Source of the DNA: Erythrobacteraceae bacterium
GTDB taxonomy: Bacteria > Pseudomonadota > Alphaproteobacteria > Sphingomonadales > Sphingomonadaceae
DNA: 54,925 bases
Assembly (NCBI GenBank): GCA_947479055.1
Contig: CANJYE010000020.1
Location: forward strand, 1-54,925
Reading direction: 5' to 3'
Shown here: one piece after another, positions 1 through 7,707 of the stretch
Layout: the number at the start of each line of letters is the position of its first letter
How positions within the stretch are numbered: position 1 is the first letter of the stretch
The notes under the pieces: generated by a model
Databases searched by the model: none
Told to the model about the DNA's origin: nothing
What the model saw: the letters and a program-made list of their open reading frames with translations, nothing else
Program-made: the position numbers and the translations under genes

Positions 1-84
1 AGCAGCAACCCGCTCACGCGGCAATCCGCTGGTCAGTGCAATCCGCACTGCTTCCTGCTTGAACTCTTCTGAATGCTTGATCAT
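1..84 (-). CDS. IS3-type transposase OrfA, N-terminal fragment (28 residues, cut by window edge)
   Basis: Translation from the ATG at 84 down to base 1 gives MIKHSEEFKQEAVRIALTSG followed by LPRERVAA. This is the typical start of IS3-family OrfA, a small helix-turn-helix protein that binds the IS ends and is normally joined to OrfB by a -1 frameshift. A good Shine-Dalgarno (AGGAGA) lies 5-10 bases before the ATG. The stop and the OrfB part are off the window, so completeness cannot be judged. Confidence 0.8.
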   Translation of the reverse strand, partial: MIKHSEEFKQEAVRIALTSGLPRERVAA

Positions 85-149
85 CTCGTCGGTCTCCTGT
101 TGCGAGCTCTAAACGCTCAGGTGACCGGCGCAAAACCGGTACAAGTCCA
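1..149 (-). mobile_element. IS3-family insertion sequence, left end only (rest lies beyond the window)
   Basis: The segment holds the 5' part of an IS3-type orfA on the minus strand plus its upstream non-coding end. Read on the minus strand, the end begins TGGACTTGTACCGG (149 downward). It contains a short internal palindrome, ACCGG-TTTTGCG-CCGGT. At base 150 the sequence changes cleanly into umuC codons (VLSNNDGC), so 149/150 is taken as the insertion junction. The right end of the element and any target duplication are outside the window. The family call rests on the orfA N-terminus; the exact IS name cannot be given. Confidence 0.75.
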
Positions 150-1328
150 GTCCTGTCCAACAACGATGGCTGCGTAATTGCTCGGTCCAATGAGGCTAAG
201 GCGCTCGGCATCCCGATGGGGGCGCCGTTGTTCAAGATCCGCAACCTTGTCGAGGAGAACGGCGTAATCCTGCGCTCCTCAAACTACGCCCTCTACGGGG
301 ACATCTCCGAGCGCGTGATGAGCGTGCTGGGCTCGCAGGCGCCGGCCCACGAGATCTACAGCATTGATGAGTGCTTCCTCGATCTCGACCGGATGGCGGT
401 CGCCGATCTCACAGACTGGTGCCGCCAGTTACGCCGTCGCACCCACCAGTGGACCGGAATCCCGGTGTCGATCGGCGTCGGCCCCACCAAGACCCTGGCC
501 AAAGTTGCCAATCGTCTCGCGAAGAAATCAGCCAAGGCAGGCGGCGTCCTTGATCTCAGCCATCACCCCCAATGGACGGAGGCGGCACTCCGCAAGACTG
601 CGGTGGGCGATGTCTGGGGGATTGGGCGGCGCTGGAGCGCGATGCTGGAAGAGCGAGACATTTTCACGGCCCATGACCTCGCTTGCGCCCAGGACGGATG
701 GGTGCGGCAGCGTATGGGTATCGTCGGCCTGAGAACGGTTCACGAGCTGCGCGGGATTGTCTGCCATGCGCTCGACGACCAGCCCGCGCCGCGCCAGACG
801 ACATGCTGCTCCCGGACCTTCGGGGAAGCGAACCGTGACAAGGGCCAGGTCCACGATGCCGTCATGAGCTTTGTCGAGCGGGCGGCCGAGAAGGTTCGGC
901 ATGCCGGACAGGTAGCAGGCGCGGTCCAATTGTTCATCCGGACCGATCCATTCGACCAGAACGCCGCGCAGAAGTCAGTGTCGGGTTCCGCCACATTCCA
1001 GCGCCCGACCAGCGACACCCGCGTCATCACCGATGCTGTCCTGCGGATCTTCGATCGCATTTGGCGCGATGGGTATGGCTGGAGGAAGGCCGGAGTTTTG
1101 CTTCTCGACCTCGGTGATCCTGCCTCTGTGCCAGCGTCGCTGTTTGACGTGATTGAGCAGCCTGACGGCCTGATGGCGGCGCTGGACGAGATCAACGCAC
1201 GTTTTGGTCGCGGCAAGGCCCGCCTGGGGCTGGCCCGCAAGGGTGGCGAATGGCGGATGCGGCAAGAAAACCTGTCGCCCAGCTTCACGACCCGGTGGGG
1301 GGATATCCCTGCCGCCAAGATGGGGTAA
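150..1328 (+). pseudogene. umuC: umuC-like Y-family DNA polymerase, 5' end removed by the IS3-type insertion
   Basis: UmuC-type polymerases copy past DNA lesions as the catalytic part of Pol V. The reading frame is open from the IS junction at 150 (VLSNNDGCVIARSNEAKALG) to the stop at 1326-1328. It keeps the palm acidic pair in YSIDECFLDLD, the GVGPTKTLAKVANRLAK block, the helix-hairpin-helix VGDVWGIGRRW and the usual C-terminus (LSPSFTTRWGDIP). Missing is the first 30 or so residues, which in the family carry the first metal-binding Asp (D-x-N-x-FYASCE), as well as the native start and promoter. An internal ATG at 216 could start a 370-residue product, but it would lack the first catalytic Asp. 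The gene is therefore read as inactivated. Any umuD partner would lie beyond the IS. Confidence 0.85.
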
Positions 1329-1337
1329 AAGTGCTTA

Positions 1338-1706
1338 ATGGAGGCTGCCGATCCCGACCTGCCTAATGCTGCTGTCGAACACATCAGCCAGATGCTGACG
1401 CTAGCCAAGCGCAAGCATCAAGAGGCGATGGCCATGCTCGGCACACCTGATCCGAGCTCAGTTCCTCGACTGCGGGAGGTGCTTCGGTTGCTTGAGGAGA
1501 CCAAGCTTCTGGCCGACGACGCCTCGACTTACGTCGAGACCGACGTGATGAAAGCGGCCCTCAAGGATCTGCACTTTCAGCAGGCCAGCGTTCGGATGGC
1601 GATTGCCCAGCTTGAACAGTTGAAGTTGCGGTCGCCCTGGGTAACGCCCTGGCCGTGGATCACGATCATGGCTCTCGCGCTGATCGTTGCCCAAGCTTTT
1701 CGGTGA
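1338..1706 (+). CDS. Hypothetical protein with C-terminal membrane anchor (122 aa)
   Basis: I do not recognise a family. The first 95 residues are helical and charged, with many Leu/Glu/Lys (for example LREVLRLLEETKLLADDA), suggesting a short coiled-coil or bundle. The last 25 residues (WVTPWPWITIMALALIVAQAFR) form one membrane helix ending at the C-terminus, as in a tail-anchored protein. It starts only 9 bases after the umuC stop and probably shared its transcript, which the IS insertion would have separated from its original promoter. No clear ribosome site is seen before ATG 1338. Confidence 0.6.
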   Translation: MEAADPDLPNAAVEHISQMLTLAKRKHQEAMAMLGTPDPSSVPRLREVLRLLEETKLLADDASTYVETDVMKAALKDLHFQQASVRMAIAQLEQLKLRSPWVTPWPWITIMALALIVAQAFR

Positions 1707-1973
1707 TGCGGCGGTTGGAACCGGGACGGATTTTGAGGTGAATCTCGGTTCTGACCCCAAAAGAGATCGCCAAAATATCCGCATAGTTTCAATGCGATAA
1801 AGCTCTACACTAAAACCGGTGTAGTCGAGAGCTTTGGAGAATATCGGCCGAGAGAGAGCATGGCAGGGGCATATCCGGCTGAACCCGGTGGAAAGCCCTT
1901 GGCCTATAACCCTTGAAACACACGGGAATTTTCGAGATCAACCTAAGGAATTGAACGATTCCAATAGGTTGAA
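1707..1973. other. Non-coding spacer, AT-richer than its surroundings, with one inverted repeat
   Basis: No convincing gene is seen. A compound inverted repeat runs from 1799 to 1835: AAAGCTCTACAC pairs with GTGTAG and, after a 2-base break, AGAGCTTT. It has no U tract on either strand, so it is a weak terminator candidate for the leftward tRNA transcript. The bases nearest the tRNA (about 1915-1973) are clearly less GC-rich than the flanking genes. This fits foreign DNA abutting the tRNA 3' end. Confidence 0.45.
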
Positions 1974-2064
1974 TGGCGGAGCGGGAGGGATTCGAACCCT
2001 CGATACGCTTTTGGCGTATACTCACTTTCCAGGCGAGCGCCTTCGACCACTCGGCCACCGCTCC
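1974..2064 (-). tRNA. tRNA-Ser (anticodon GGA), CCA encoded
   Basis: On the minus strand the acceptor arm is GGAGCGG...CCGCTCC with discriminator G and an encoded CCA at 1976-1974. The D arm starts TGGCCGAGTGG. The anticodon stem CTCGC/GTGAG closes the loop CTGGAAA, placing GGA at positions 34-36. A long class-II variable arm (ATACGCCAAAAGCGTAT) follows, then the T arm GAGGGTTCGAATCCCTC. Together these identify serine acceptor type, reading UCC/UCU codons. The 3' end faces the umuC/IS segment, which is the usual side for island integration. Confidence 0.95.
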
Positions 2065-2181
2065 GCATACCTGGCAGACGGTGCGCCCTAGACGGGGCGA
2101 GGCGCTTTCGCAAGCGAGCGTTGCGTGGCAAATGCATTCCATGATTACCGAGCAGCAACCCTTTCCGCCCCGAGCCATGTC

Positions 2182-2499
2182 ATGAGCGAGCCTGTTCGCA
2201 TGATCGCGCCGCTTCGCCGCTGGGTTGGCACCAATGGTGGCAGCTGGTTCCTGCTGACCATCGCCGGCGAACCGGCCGAGGCGATTGCCGCGCATGCGCT
2301 GATGCGGCGGCTGGAGGAAGGGCGGCGGCGCGGATTTGGCTCGGTCAAGGTCACCGCCATCGTCGGCGAAAGCCGGTGGAGGACATCGGTGTTCCCGAGC
2401 GGGAAGAGTGAGTGGGTCATGCTGGTCAAGGCCGCGATCCGCCGGGCCGAGGACCTGGGCGAGGACGACCTGATCGAGCTCGCGCTGGAACTCGACTAG
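2182..2499 (+). CDS. DUF1905 domain protein (105 aa)
   Basis: The protein is essentially a single DUF1905 domain. A Trp/Gly-rich start (RRWVGTNGGSWFLLTIAG) is followed by the diagnostic stretch RGFGSVKVTAIVGESRWRTS and ends in an acidic ELALELD tail. The biochemical role of the family is unknown; in some bacteria the domain is fused to YdeI-like sequences. ATG 2182 was chosen because the homologous part begins soon after it; an in-frame ATG at 2200 is possible. The last four bases overlap the 3' end of the convergent rsh gene. Confidence 0.75.
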   Translation: MSEPVRMIAPLRRWVGTNGGSWFLLTIAGEPAEAIAAHALMRRLEEGRRRGFGSVKVTAIVGESRWRTSVFPSGKSEWVMLVKAAIRRAEDLGEDDLIELALELD

Positions 2500-4580
2500 A
2501 TCCGTTCCGCCTCCGCCACCGCGTCGCTGGCCCGCAACGCGGAGACGATCCGGGTGAGATGGGCGAGGTCGTTGACCTGGAGGTCCACCTCGTAGGTGCC
2601 GAACGGATCGTCGCGGTTGGTCATCTGCAGATTGACGACATTGGCGTTGTTGCTGGCGAAGATCCCGGTCACTTCGGCCAGCGTGCCCGGGCGGTTGTAG
2701 AGCACGAAGCGCAACCGCCCGACCGCGCCGGTCGAGCGTTCGCCCCATGACAAGTCGAGCCAGTCGGCATCGACCCCGCTGGCGAGGCTGAGGCAATCGA
2801 TCGCGTGCACTTCCACGCCCGTGCCGGGGTGGCGCAGGCCGACGATCCGGTCGCCCGGCACCGGGTGGCAGCACTGGCCGAGCTGGAAGCCCATGCCCGG
2901 GGTCAGCCCGCGGATGCTGATCGCGCGTTCCTGCCGCGGCGTTTCGGGCATGGCGGCGGTGCTGCCCGGGACCAGCGCTTCCATCACTTCGCGATCGCGC
3001 AGCTTGGCCGAGCCGATGGCGTGCATCAGCTCCTCCTCGTCCGCGAGGTCGAGCCGCCGGATCGCCTCCTTCACGGCCTTCTTGCCGATCCTGGTGGGCA
3101 GCCGCTCGCTGATTTCCTCGAACAGCTTGGTGCCGATCGCGGCCACTTCGGCGCGTTCCTTCTGGCGGACGGCGCGGCGGATGGCGGCGCGGGCCTTGCC
3201 GGTGACGCAAAAGCCCAGCCACGAGAGCTGCGGCTCCGACTTGCGGCTCTTGATGATCTCCACCACATCGCCATTGCCCAGCGGTGTGCGCAGCGGCATG
3301 TGCCGCCCGTTGATCTTGGCCCCCACCGCCAAGTTGCCGAGATCGGTGTGGACATCATAAGCGAAGTCGATCGAGGTCGCGCCCTTGGGCAGCTGGTGCA
3401 GCGCGCCCTTGGGAGTGAAGGCGAAGATGCGGTCCTGGTAGATCGCCATCTTGGTGTGTTCGAGCAGTTCCTCCGCATCATGGCTGGAATCGACGATCTC
3501 GATGAGGTCGCGCAGCCAGCCGACCTGCCCGTCGGGCCGGGCCCCGCCCTGTTTGTAGGCCCAATGCGCGGCGAGGCCGAATTCGTTGGTGCGGTGCATC
3601 ACGCGGGTGCGTATCTGCACTTCCATCCGCATCGAATTCTCGAAGATCAGCGCGGTATGGAGGCTGCGATAGCCGTTGCTCTTGGGCGTCGACACATAAT
3701 CCTTGAAGCGGCCCGGGATCATCTGCCAGGTGGTGTGCAGCACCCCCAGCGCGCGATAGCAATCGGCCTCGTCCTCGGTCAGCACGCGGAAGGCCATGAT
3801 GTCGGTGATCTGTTCGAAGTTGACATGGCGTTCGGCCATCTTCTTCCAGATCGAATAGGGATGCTTTTCCCGCCCGGAGACTTCCACTTTCAGCCCCGCC
3901 TCGGCCAGCGCCTGCTTGATCGCAAGCGCGATGGCATCGACCTGCCCGCCGTCCTGGCTGCGGATCTGGGCGAGCCGACCGGTGATGGTGGCATAGGCTT
4001 CCGGCTCCAGCTGCTCGAAGGCCAGCAGCTGCATCTCGCGCATGTATTCGTACATCCCCACCCGCTCGGCCAGCGGGGCGTAGATATCCATGGTTTCGCG
4101 GGCGATCCGCCGCCGCTTCTCGTCGCTGCGGATGAAATGCAGCGTGCGCATGTTGTGCAGCCGGTCGGCCAGCTTGACGAGGAGGACGCGCAGGTCCTCG
4201 CTCATGGCGAAGAAGAACTTGCGCAGGTTCTCCGCCGCCCGCTCGTTCTCCGGCATCGCCTCGATCTTGGAGAGCTTGGTCACCCCGTCGACCAGCCGGG
4301 CGACTTCGGGGCCGAACAGCCGCTCGACCTCCTCCACCGTGGCCAGCGTATCTTCCACCGTATCGTGCAGCAGCGCGGTGATGATTGTTTCCTGATCGAG
4401 CTTCAGGTCGGTCATCAGCCCGGCCACTTCGACCGGATGGCTGAAATAGGGATCGCCGCTGGCCCGCTTCTGGGTGCCGTGCTTCTGCACGGTATAGACA
4501 TAGGCACGGTTGAGCAGCGCCTCATCCGCATCCGGATCGTAGCGTTTCACCCTTTCGACAAGTTCATACTGGCGCAGCAT
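2496..4580 (-). CDS. Bifunctional (p)ppGpp synthetase/hydrolase, RelA/SpoT (RSH) family
   Basis: This 694-residue cytosolic enzyme makes and degrades the stringent-response alarmone (p)ppGpp. The HD hydrolase domain is near residues 25-180 with metal ligands His48 and His72-Asp73 (ALLHDTVEDT) intact. The synthetase domain at about 230-345 keeps RFKDYVSTPKSNGYRSLHTA. A TGS domain (FAFTPKGALHQLPKGATSIDFAY) and a C-terminal ACT domain (RPGTLAEVTGIFASNNANV) follow. Both catalytic halves look functional, so it is the long, dual-function type usual as the only long RSH in alphaproteobacteria. It is transcribed alone. Its upstream region carries copy 1 of the two-arm dispersed repeat. Confidence 0.96.
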   Translation of the reverse strand: MLRQYELVERVKRYDPDADEALLNRAYVYTVQKHGTQKRASGDPYFSHPVEVAGLMTDLKLDQETIITALLHDTVEDTLATVEEVERLFGPEVARLVDGVTKLSKIEAMPENERAAENLRKFFFAMSEDLRVLLVKLADRLHNMRTLHFIRSDEKRRRIARETMDIYAPLAERVGMYEYMREMQLLAFEQLEPEAYATITGRLAQIRSQDGGQVDAIALAIKQALAEAGLKVEVSGREKHPYSIWKKMAERHVNFEQITDIMAFRVLTEDEADCYRALGVLHTTWQMIPGRFKDYVSTPKSNGYRSLHTALIFENSMRMEVQIRTRVMHRTNEFGLAAHWAYKQGGARPDGQVGWLRDLIEIVDSSHDAEELLEHTKMAIYQDRIFAFTPKGALHQLPKGATSIDFAYDVHTDLGNLAVGAKINGRHMPLRTPLGNGDVVEIIKSRKSEPQLSWLGFCVTGKARAAIRRAVRQKERAEVAAIGTKLFEEISERLPTRIGKKAVKEAIRRLDLADEEELMHAIGSAKLRDREVMEALVPGSTAAMPETPRQERAISIRGLTPGMGFQLGQCCHPVPGDRIVGLRHPGTGVEVHAIDCLSLASGVDADWLDLSWGERSTGAVGRLRFVLYNRPGTLAEVTGIFASNNANVVNLQMTNRDDPFGTYEVDLQVNDLAHLTRIVSALRASDAVAEAERI

Positions 4581-5065
4581 CGTGGCCGATCATGCGGGCA
4601 TTCGGTGCTGCATTGCAATGGGAAAGGCACGCTTCACCAGCGCAGGCCGGTCCGCGCCTTTGCGGGAGCCTCCTTTGGCGCCGGGTCTGCGGACGCTGGC
4701 GAACAGGGTGACAAAGGTGACAGCGCGTCACGCGACTTTTAGCAGTTATATGATATTTTTTCAACATTTTATAGGAATGAAGACAGGGTGATACTTTGCC
4801 GGATCTTTTCGGCAAGGCCAGGGGAGAGCCAACGATTGCAAAGAGCCGAAGCGATCATGGCAGGACGGGGGCTTGTAGGAAAGTTGCGATTTCGGGCGTG
4901 CTATCCGGGAGCTGTTCCACCGGAAGCGGCAATTCCCGATGGCATCAGGCCAGCACCTGTGACGCCCGAAGGAAATGGTTGCATCACGGCCTCGTTACAG
5001 CGACAACTCCGCATTGGGCTGACAGCGCCCCTCCGCGCGCATCAAAAAAGACATGGGAGTGGATC
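4581..5065. other. 485-base intergenic region holding dispersed-repeat copy 1; no gene seen
   Basis: This region separates the divergent rsh and epoxide-hydrolase-like genes. Bases 4706-4811 are the dispersed repeat described separately. An open frame runs into the hydrolase gene from 4796, but its first 90 codons show no family likeness and begin inside the repeat, so it is not accepted as coding. The AT-rich centre (4732-4781) is the most AT-rich stretch nearby and could supply a promoter for either neighbour. Confidence 0.5.
4706..4811. repeat. Dispersed two-arm repeat, copy 1
   Basis: Arm 1 (4706-4731) has two direct GGTGACA motifs and an inverted GTCAC. Arm 2 (4782-4811) begins GACAGGGTGATACTTTGCCG. 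Between them lie exactly 50 bases of AT-rich DNA. Copy 2 at 38210-38315 has nearly identical arms and the same 50-base spacing but a different centre. Arm 1 differs at one base in 26, and arm 2 at a handful. The pattern suggests a binding-site array or small mobile repeat rather than a gene. Confidence 0.8.
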
Positions 5066-5473
5066 GTGACCGACGAGGAGAAGACGGCAAAGGATTTCGT
5101 CGAACGCTGGAGCGTCAGCCAGGACGACATGGTCTATAACAGCTTCCGGGACTATTTCACGCCGGAAACCCATTGGGACAATGTCGGCATCTGCGTGACC
5201 AGGGGCATCGACGAAGCGATCGGAATGATGGAAAGCTATCGCGACGCCACCGGGACCGTCACCGTGAAAGTCGACATATTGAACCTGATGTCGGCCGGTT
5301 CCACGGTGATGATGGAGCGGCTTGACCGCATGCTGGACAAGGACGGCAAGGAATTTCTCGTCCTGCCCTGCGTCGGTGTGTTTGGGATCGAAGGCGGCAA
5401 GATTGCCTGGTGGCGGGATTATTTCGATAGCGCCTACATGGACAAGGCCGGGGTCGAACTGCCTGTCAAATAA
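5066..5473 (+). CDS. Limonene-1,2-epoxide hydrolase-like protein (SnoaL fold, 135 aa)
   Basis: Limonene epoxide hydrolases add water to an epoxide through an Arg-Asp-Asp set in a small alpha+beta barrel. Here Arg85, Asp87 (ERLDRML) and Asp118 (WWRDYFD) repeat the spacing of family residues Arg99, Asp101 and Asp132 exactly, and Trp116 matches the conserved Trp130. The water-positioning Tyr-x-Asn appears as Trp37-x-Asn39. GTG 5066 is chosen as start: GGGAGTGG lies just before it and homology begins there, whereas the upstream extension is not protein-like. The stop at 5473 lies 15 bases before the oxidoreductase gene, so the two are probably co-transcribed. The natural epoxide is unknown. Confidence 0.8.
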   Translation: MTDEEKTAKDFVERWSVSQDDMVYNSFRDYFTPETHWDNVGICVTRGIDEAIGMMESYRDATGTVTVKVDILNLMSAGSTVMMERLDRMLDKDGKEFLVLPCVGVFGIEGGKIAWWRDYFDSAYMDKAGVELPVK

Positions 5474-5488
5474 GTGCGGAGAAGCCCG

Positions 5489-7660
5489 ATGTCAGATGTG
5501 CCGACTGCCTCTCCCGAAAAGCGTTACAGCTACTGCAGGAATTGCACGGCCTATTGCGGCTTCGAGTTTGACCTCGTGGATGGCCGCATCGCCGGCCATC
5601 GACCGGACCGGGCCAATACCAATTCCGATGGTTTTTCCTGCATCAAGGGCGAAATGGCGGTCGCCTTCATGAGCGACGGCGAGCAACGCCTGACGCAATG
5701 CCAGCGCCGGTCGAAGGACGGCCCATTCGAAGCGATCCGCCCCGAAGAGGCGGTCCGGCAGGTTGCGGACCGGCTGGGGGACATCCTGGATCGCCACGGG
5801 CCGCAGGCGGTGGCGATGTATTACGGTACCTCCGCCTATGGCCGCGCGCTGACCATTCCGATGGCGAAAAGCTTCCTGGGTGCGCTGGGCGGGTTCAAGG
5901 TGTTTTCGACCATGACCATCGACCAGTCGGCCCGCTGGGTCGCCTATAACCGCATGGGCACCTTCGCCACCGGCAAGCCGAACATCCTGGATACGGACGT
6001 GCTGCTGATGTCCGGCACCAACCCGGTCGTCTCGCACATTCCCAATTACGGGGCCTTGCCCGGCAACAACCAGTCAAAGTTCATCCGCGCCATGCAGGCG
6101 CGCGGCGGCAAGCTGATCATCATCGATCCGCGCCGCACCGAAACCGCCAGATTGGCCGATATCCACCTTCAGCCAAAGCCCGGCTTCGATGCGGACATCT
6201 TCGCGTGCCTGATCCACATTGTGCTGGAAAACGGCTGGCACGATCGCGCATTCTGCGCGCGCTTCGTGTCCGGGCTGGATGAGCTGCGGGACGCGGTCTC
6301 GCCCTTCACGCCGGAGCATGTGGCAGCAAGGGCCGGGGTCGAGGCCGGACAACTGCTCGAAACGGCCCGGATATTCGCCCGGTCTGCCAAGCCGCTGTGC
6401 GAATATGGCACCGGCACGACGATGGCGATGCATGGCAACACCGCAGCCCATATGGCCGAAGCCCTGAACGCGATCTGCGGCGGTTTCGTGCGTGCGGGCG
6501 ACACGATCCGCAACCCCGGCCTGTTCGCCCGCAAGGCGAGGCAGGAAGGCGTCTATCCGCCGGCGCGATCCTGGGAGCAGGAACCCAAGCTGCGCAGCGG
6601 CCATGGCCGCCTGTTCGGCGAATATCCAACCTCGCGGCTGGCCGATGAAATCCTGGAAGACGGACCGGAGAAGATCCGCGCCCTGATCGTCGTCGGCGCC
6701 AACCCGCTCGCAACCTGGGGCGAACCCGAGCATGCCCGCGAGGCGTTTCGCGATCTCGACCTGCTGGTCGTGCTCGATCCGCGCATGACCGAGACGGCGC
6801 GCGAAGCGCATTTCGTGATCCCGCCGCCGGTCCAGTATGAAATTCCGGACATGACGATGATTTGCGACCTGTTGATGCACAAGCCTTTCGTCCAGTTCGC
6901 ACCGCCCGTGGTGGCGCCGCCCGAAGGCGTGATCGAGGAATGGAAGTTCCTCAATGGCGTCGCCAATGGCGTTGGCAAGGTGCTGACCGCGAAGCCGTTC
7001 GACCTGCTGGCCGATTACGCCGATATCGCAGGGGGCATCGATCTCACTCCTGACCGGGAATGGCGCTCCGAAGAATTGCTGGCCTGGTATGCGCAGGGTG
7101 CCGGCATTGCCATGGAGGAGCTTGAACGGCGACCCCATGGCTTCGAACCCGAAGTCGAAACGCCGGTCGTCACCGCGCCCGACACGGACGATGGCGCGCG
7201 GCTGGTCCTGTGTCCGCCAGACGTTGCGGCAGAACTTGCCGCCGTCTTCAAGGACGAGCGGTTGAGCGACATGCCCTATCGGCTGGTCAGCAGGCGGATC
7301 GTCGAAACCCAGAACACGGCATTCCGCTTCAACGAAATCACCCAGCGCCGCCATCCAACGAACCGCCTCTACATCAATCCGGCGGATCTGGCGGCAGAAG
7401 GCCTGGACGACGGCGCGCAGGTCAGGCTGACCGGCGAGCATGGGCATGTCATCGCCTATCTGCGGGGCGATGCGACGATGCGGCCGGGCGTGCTGTCGAT
7501 GACGCATGGCTGGGGGGCCATCAGCGATCGGGACGATCCGCAGGGCCATCGCGGCGCGCACCTGGGTCGGCTGGTTTCAATGCGGCCGGAGCATGTCCAG
7601 AATTTCGACGGCATGCCGCTCCAGTCCGCAATCCCGGTCAGGCTGACGCCTGTACGCTAG
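5489..7660 (+). CDS. Molybdopterin-dependent oxidoreductase, [4Fe-4S]-containing (723 aa)
   Basis: The protein belongs to the large DMSO-reductase/formate-dehydrogenase class that binds bis-MGD. An N-terminal iron-sulfur motif is clear: Cys16, Cys19, Cys23 and Cys51. It is followed by the molybdopterin core (GTNPVVSHIPNYG, IIIDPRRTETARLADIHLQ, GANPLATWG) and a C-terminal molydopterin-dinucleotide-binding domain (LYINPADLAAEGLDDGAQV). No Tat signal is visible, so it should be cytoplasmic. No Cys or selenocysteine is obvious at the usual metal-ligand position (STMTIDQSARW), so the substrate class cannot be inferred. No electron-transfer subunit lies nearby. ATG 5489 has the ribosome site GGAG; a GTG at 5474 is less likely. 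Confidence 0.85.
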   Translation: MSDVPTASPEKRYSYCRNCTAYCGFEFDLVDGRIAGHRPDRANTNSDGFSCIKGEMAVAFMSDGEQRLTQCQRRSKDGPFEAIRPEEAVRQVADRLGDILDRHGPQAVAMYYGTSAYGRALTIPMAKSFLGALGGFKVFSTMTIDQSARWVAYNRMGTFATGKPNILDTDVLLMSGTNPVVSHIPNYGALPGNNQSKFIRAMQARGGKLIIIDPRRTETARLADIHLQPKPGFDADIFACLIHIVLENGWHDRAFCARFVSGLDELRDAVSPFTPEHVAARAGVEAGQLLETARIFARSAKPLCEYGTGTTMAMHGNTAAHMAEALNAICGGFVRAGDTIRNPGLFARKARQEGVYPPARSWEQEPKLRSGHGRLFGEYPTSRLADEILEDGPEKIRALIVVGANPLATWGEPEHAREAFRDLDLLVVLDPRMTETAREAHFVIPPPVQYEIPDMTMICDLLMHKPFVQFAPPVVAPPEGVIEEWKFLNGVANGVGKVLTAKPFDLLADYADIAGGIDLTPDREWRSEELLAWYAQGAGIAMEELERRPHGFEPEVETPVVTAPDTDDGARLVLCPPDVAAELAAVFKDERLSDMPYRLVSRRIVETQNTAFRFNEITQRRHPTNRLYINPADLAAEGLDDGAQVRLTGEHGHVIAYLRGDATMRPGVLSMTHGWGAISDRDDPQGHRGAHLGRLVSMRPEHVQNFDGMPLQSAIPVRLTPVR

Positions 7661-7697
7661 AGTGTTTCCGCCTTTGATCGCATCAAAGGAAGCACTC
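7660..7697. terminator. Bidirectional hairpin between convergent genes
   Basis: GAGTGTTT and CCTTTGAT pair with ATCAAAGG and AAGCACTC across a CGC loop, giving two 8-bp stems split by a 3-base bulge with one wobble pair. It lies between the stops of the oxidoreductase and the acetoacetate-decarboxylase-like gene, which meet tail to tail. That position fits a shared terminator, although there is no long U tract. Confidence 0.65.
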
Positions 7698-7707
7698 CAG
7701 CGCCGCC

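Noticed and set aside
14-244. Minus-strand ORF across the IS-umuC junction
   Set aside because: It joins two unrelated segments and has no family likeness; the true orfA start is at 84 in another frame.
1834-2091. Small ORF with GGIRTLDT-like sequence over tRNA-Ser
   Set aside because: A familiar artefact: the antisense of tRNA-Ser translated as protein.
1810-3222. Long minus-strand frame spanning tRNA-Ser and the end of rsh
   Set aside because: It passes through the tRNA and out of frame through rsh. The apparent protein is a composite of non-coding and shadow sequence.
2805-4742. Long plus-strand open frame (about 645 codons) opposite the rsh gene
   Set aside because: It lies entirely antisense to a complete RelA/SpoT gene. 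Its His/Asp/Gly/Arg-rich translation shows no family likeness and is what high-GC antisense frames produce.
4796-5065. N-terminal extension of the epoxide-hydrolase-like protein
   Set aside because: The extra 90 codons begin inside a dispersed repeat and have no family likeness. GTG 5066 with its ribosome site gives the normal length.
6074-7561. Minus-strand open frame opposite the molybdopterin oxidoreductase
   Set aside because: Composition typical of a shadow frame. The plus-strand gene has a clear family signature over the same bases.
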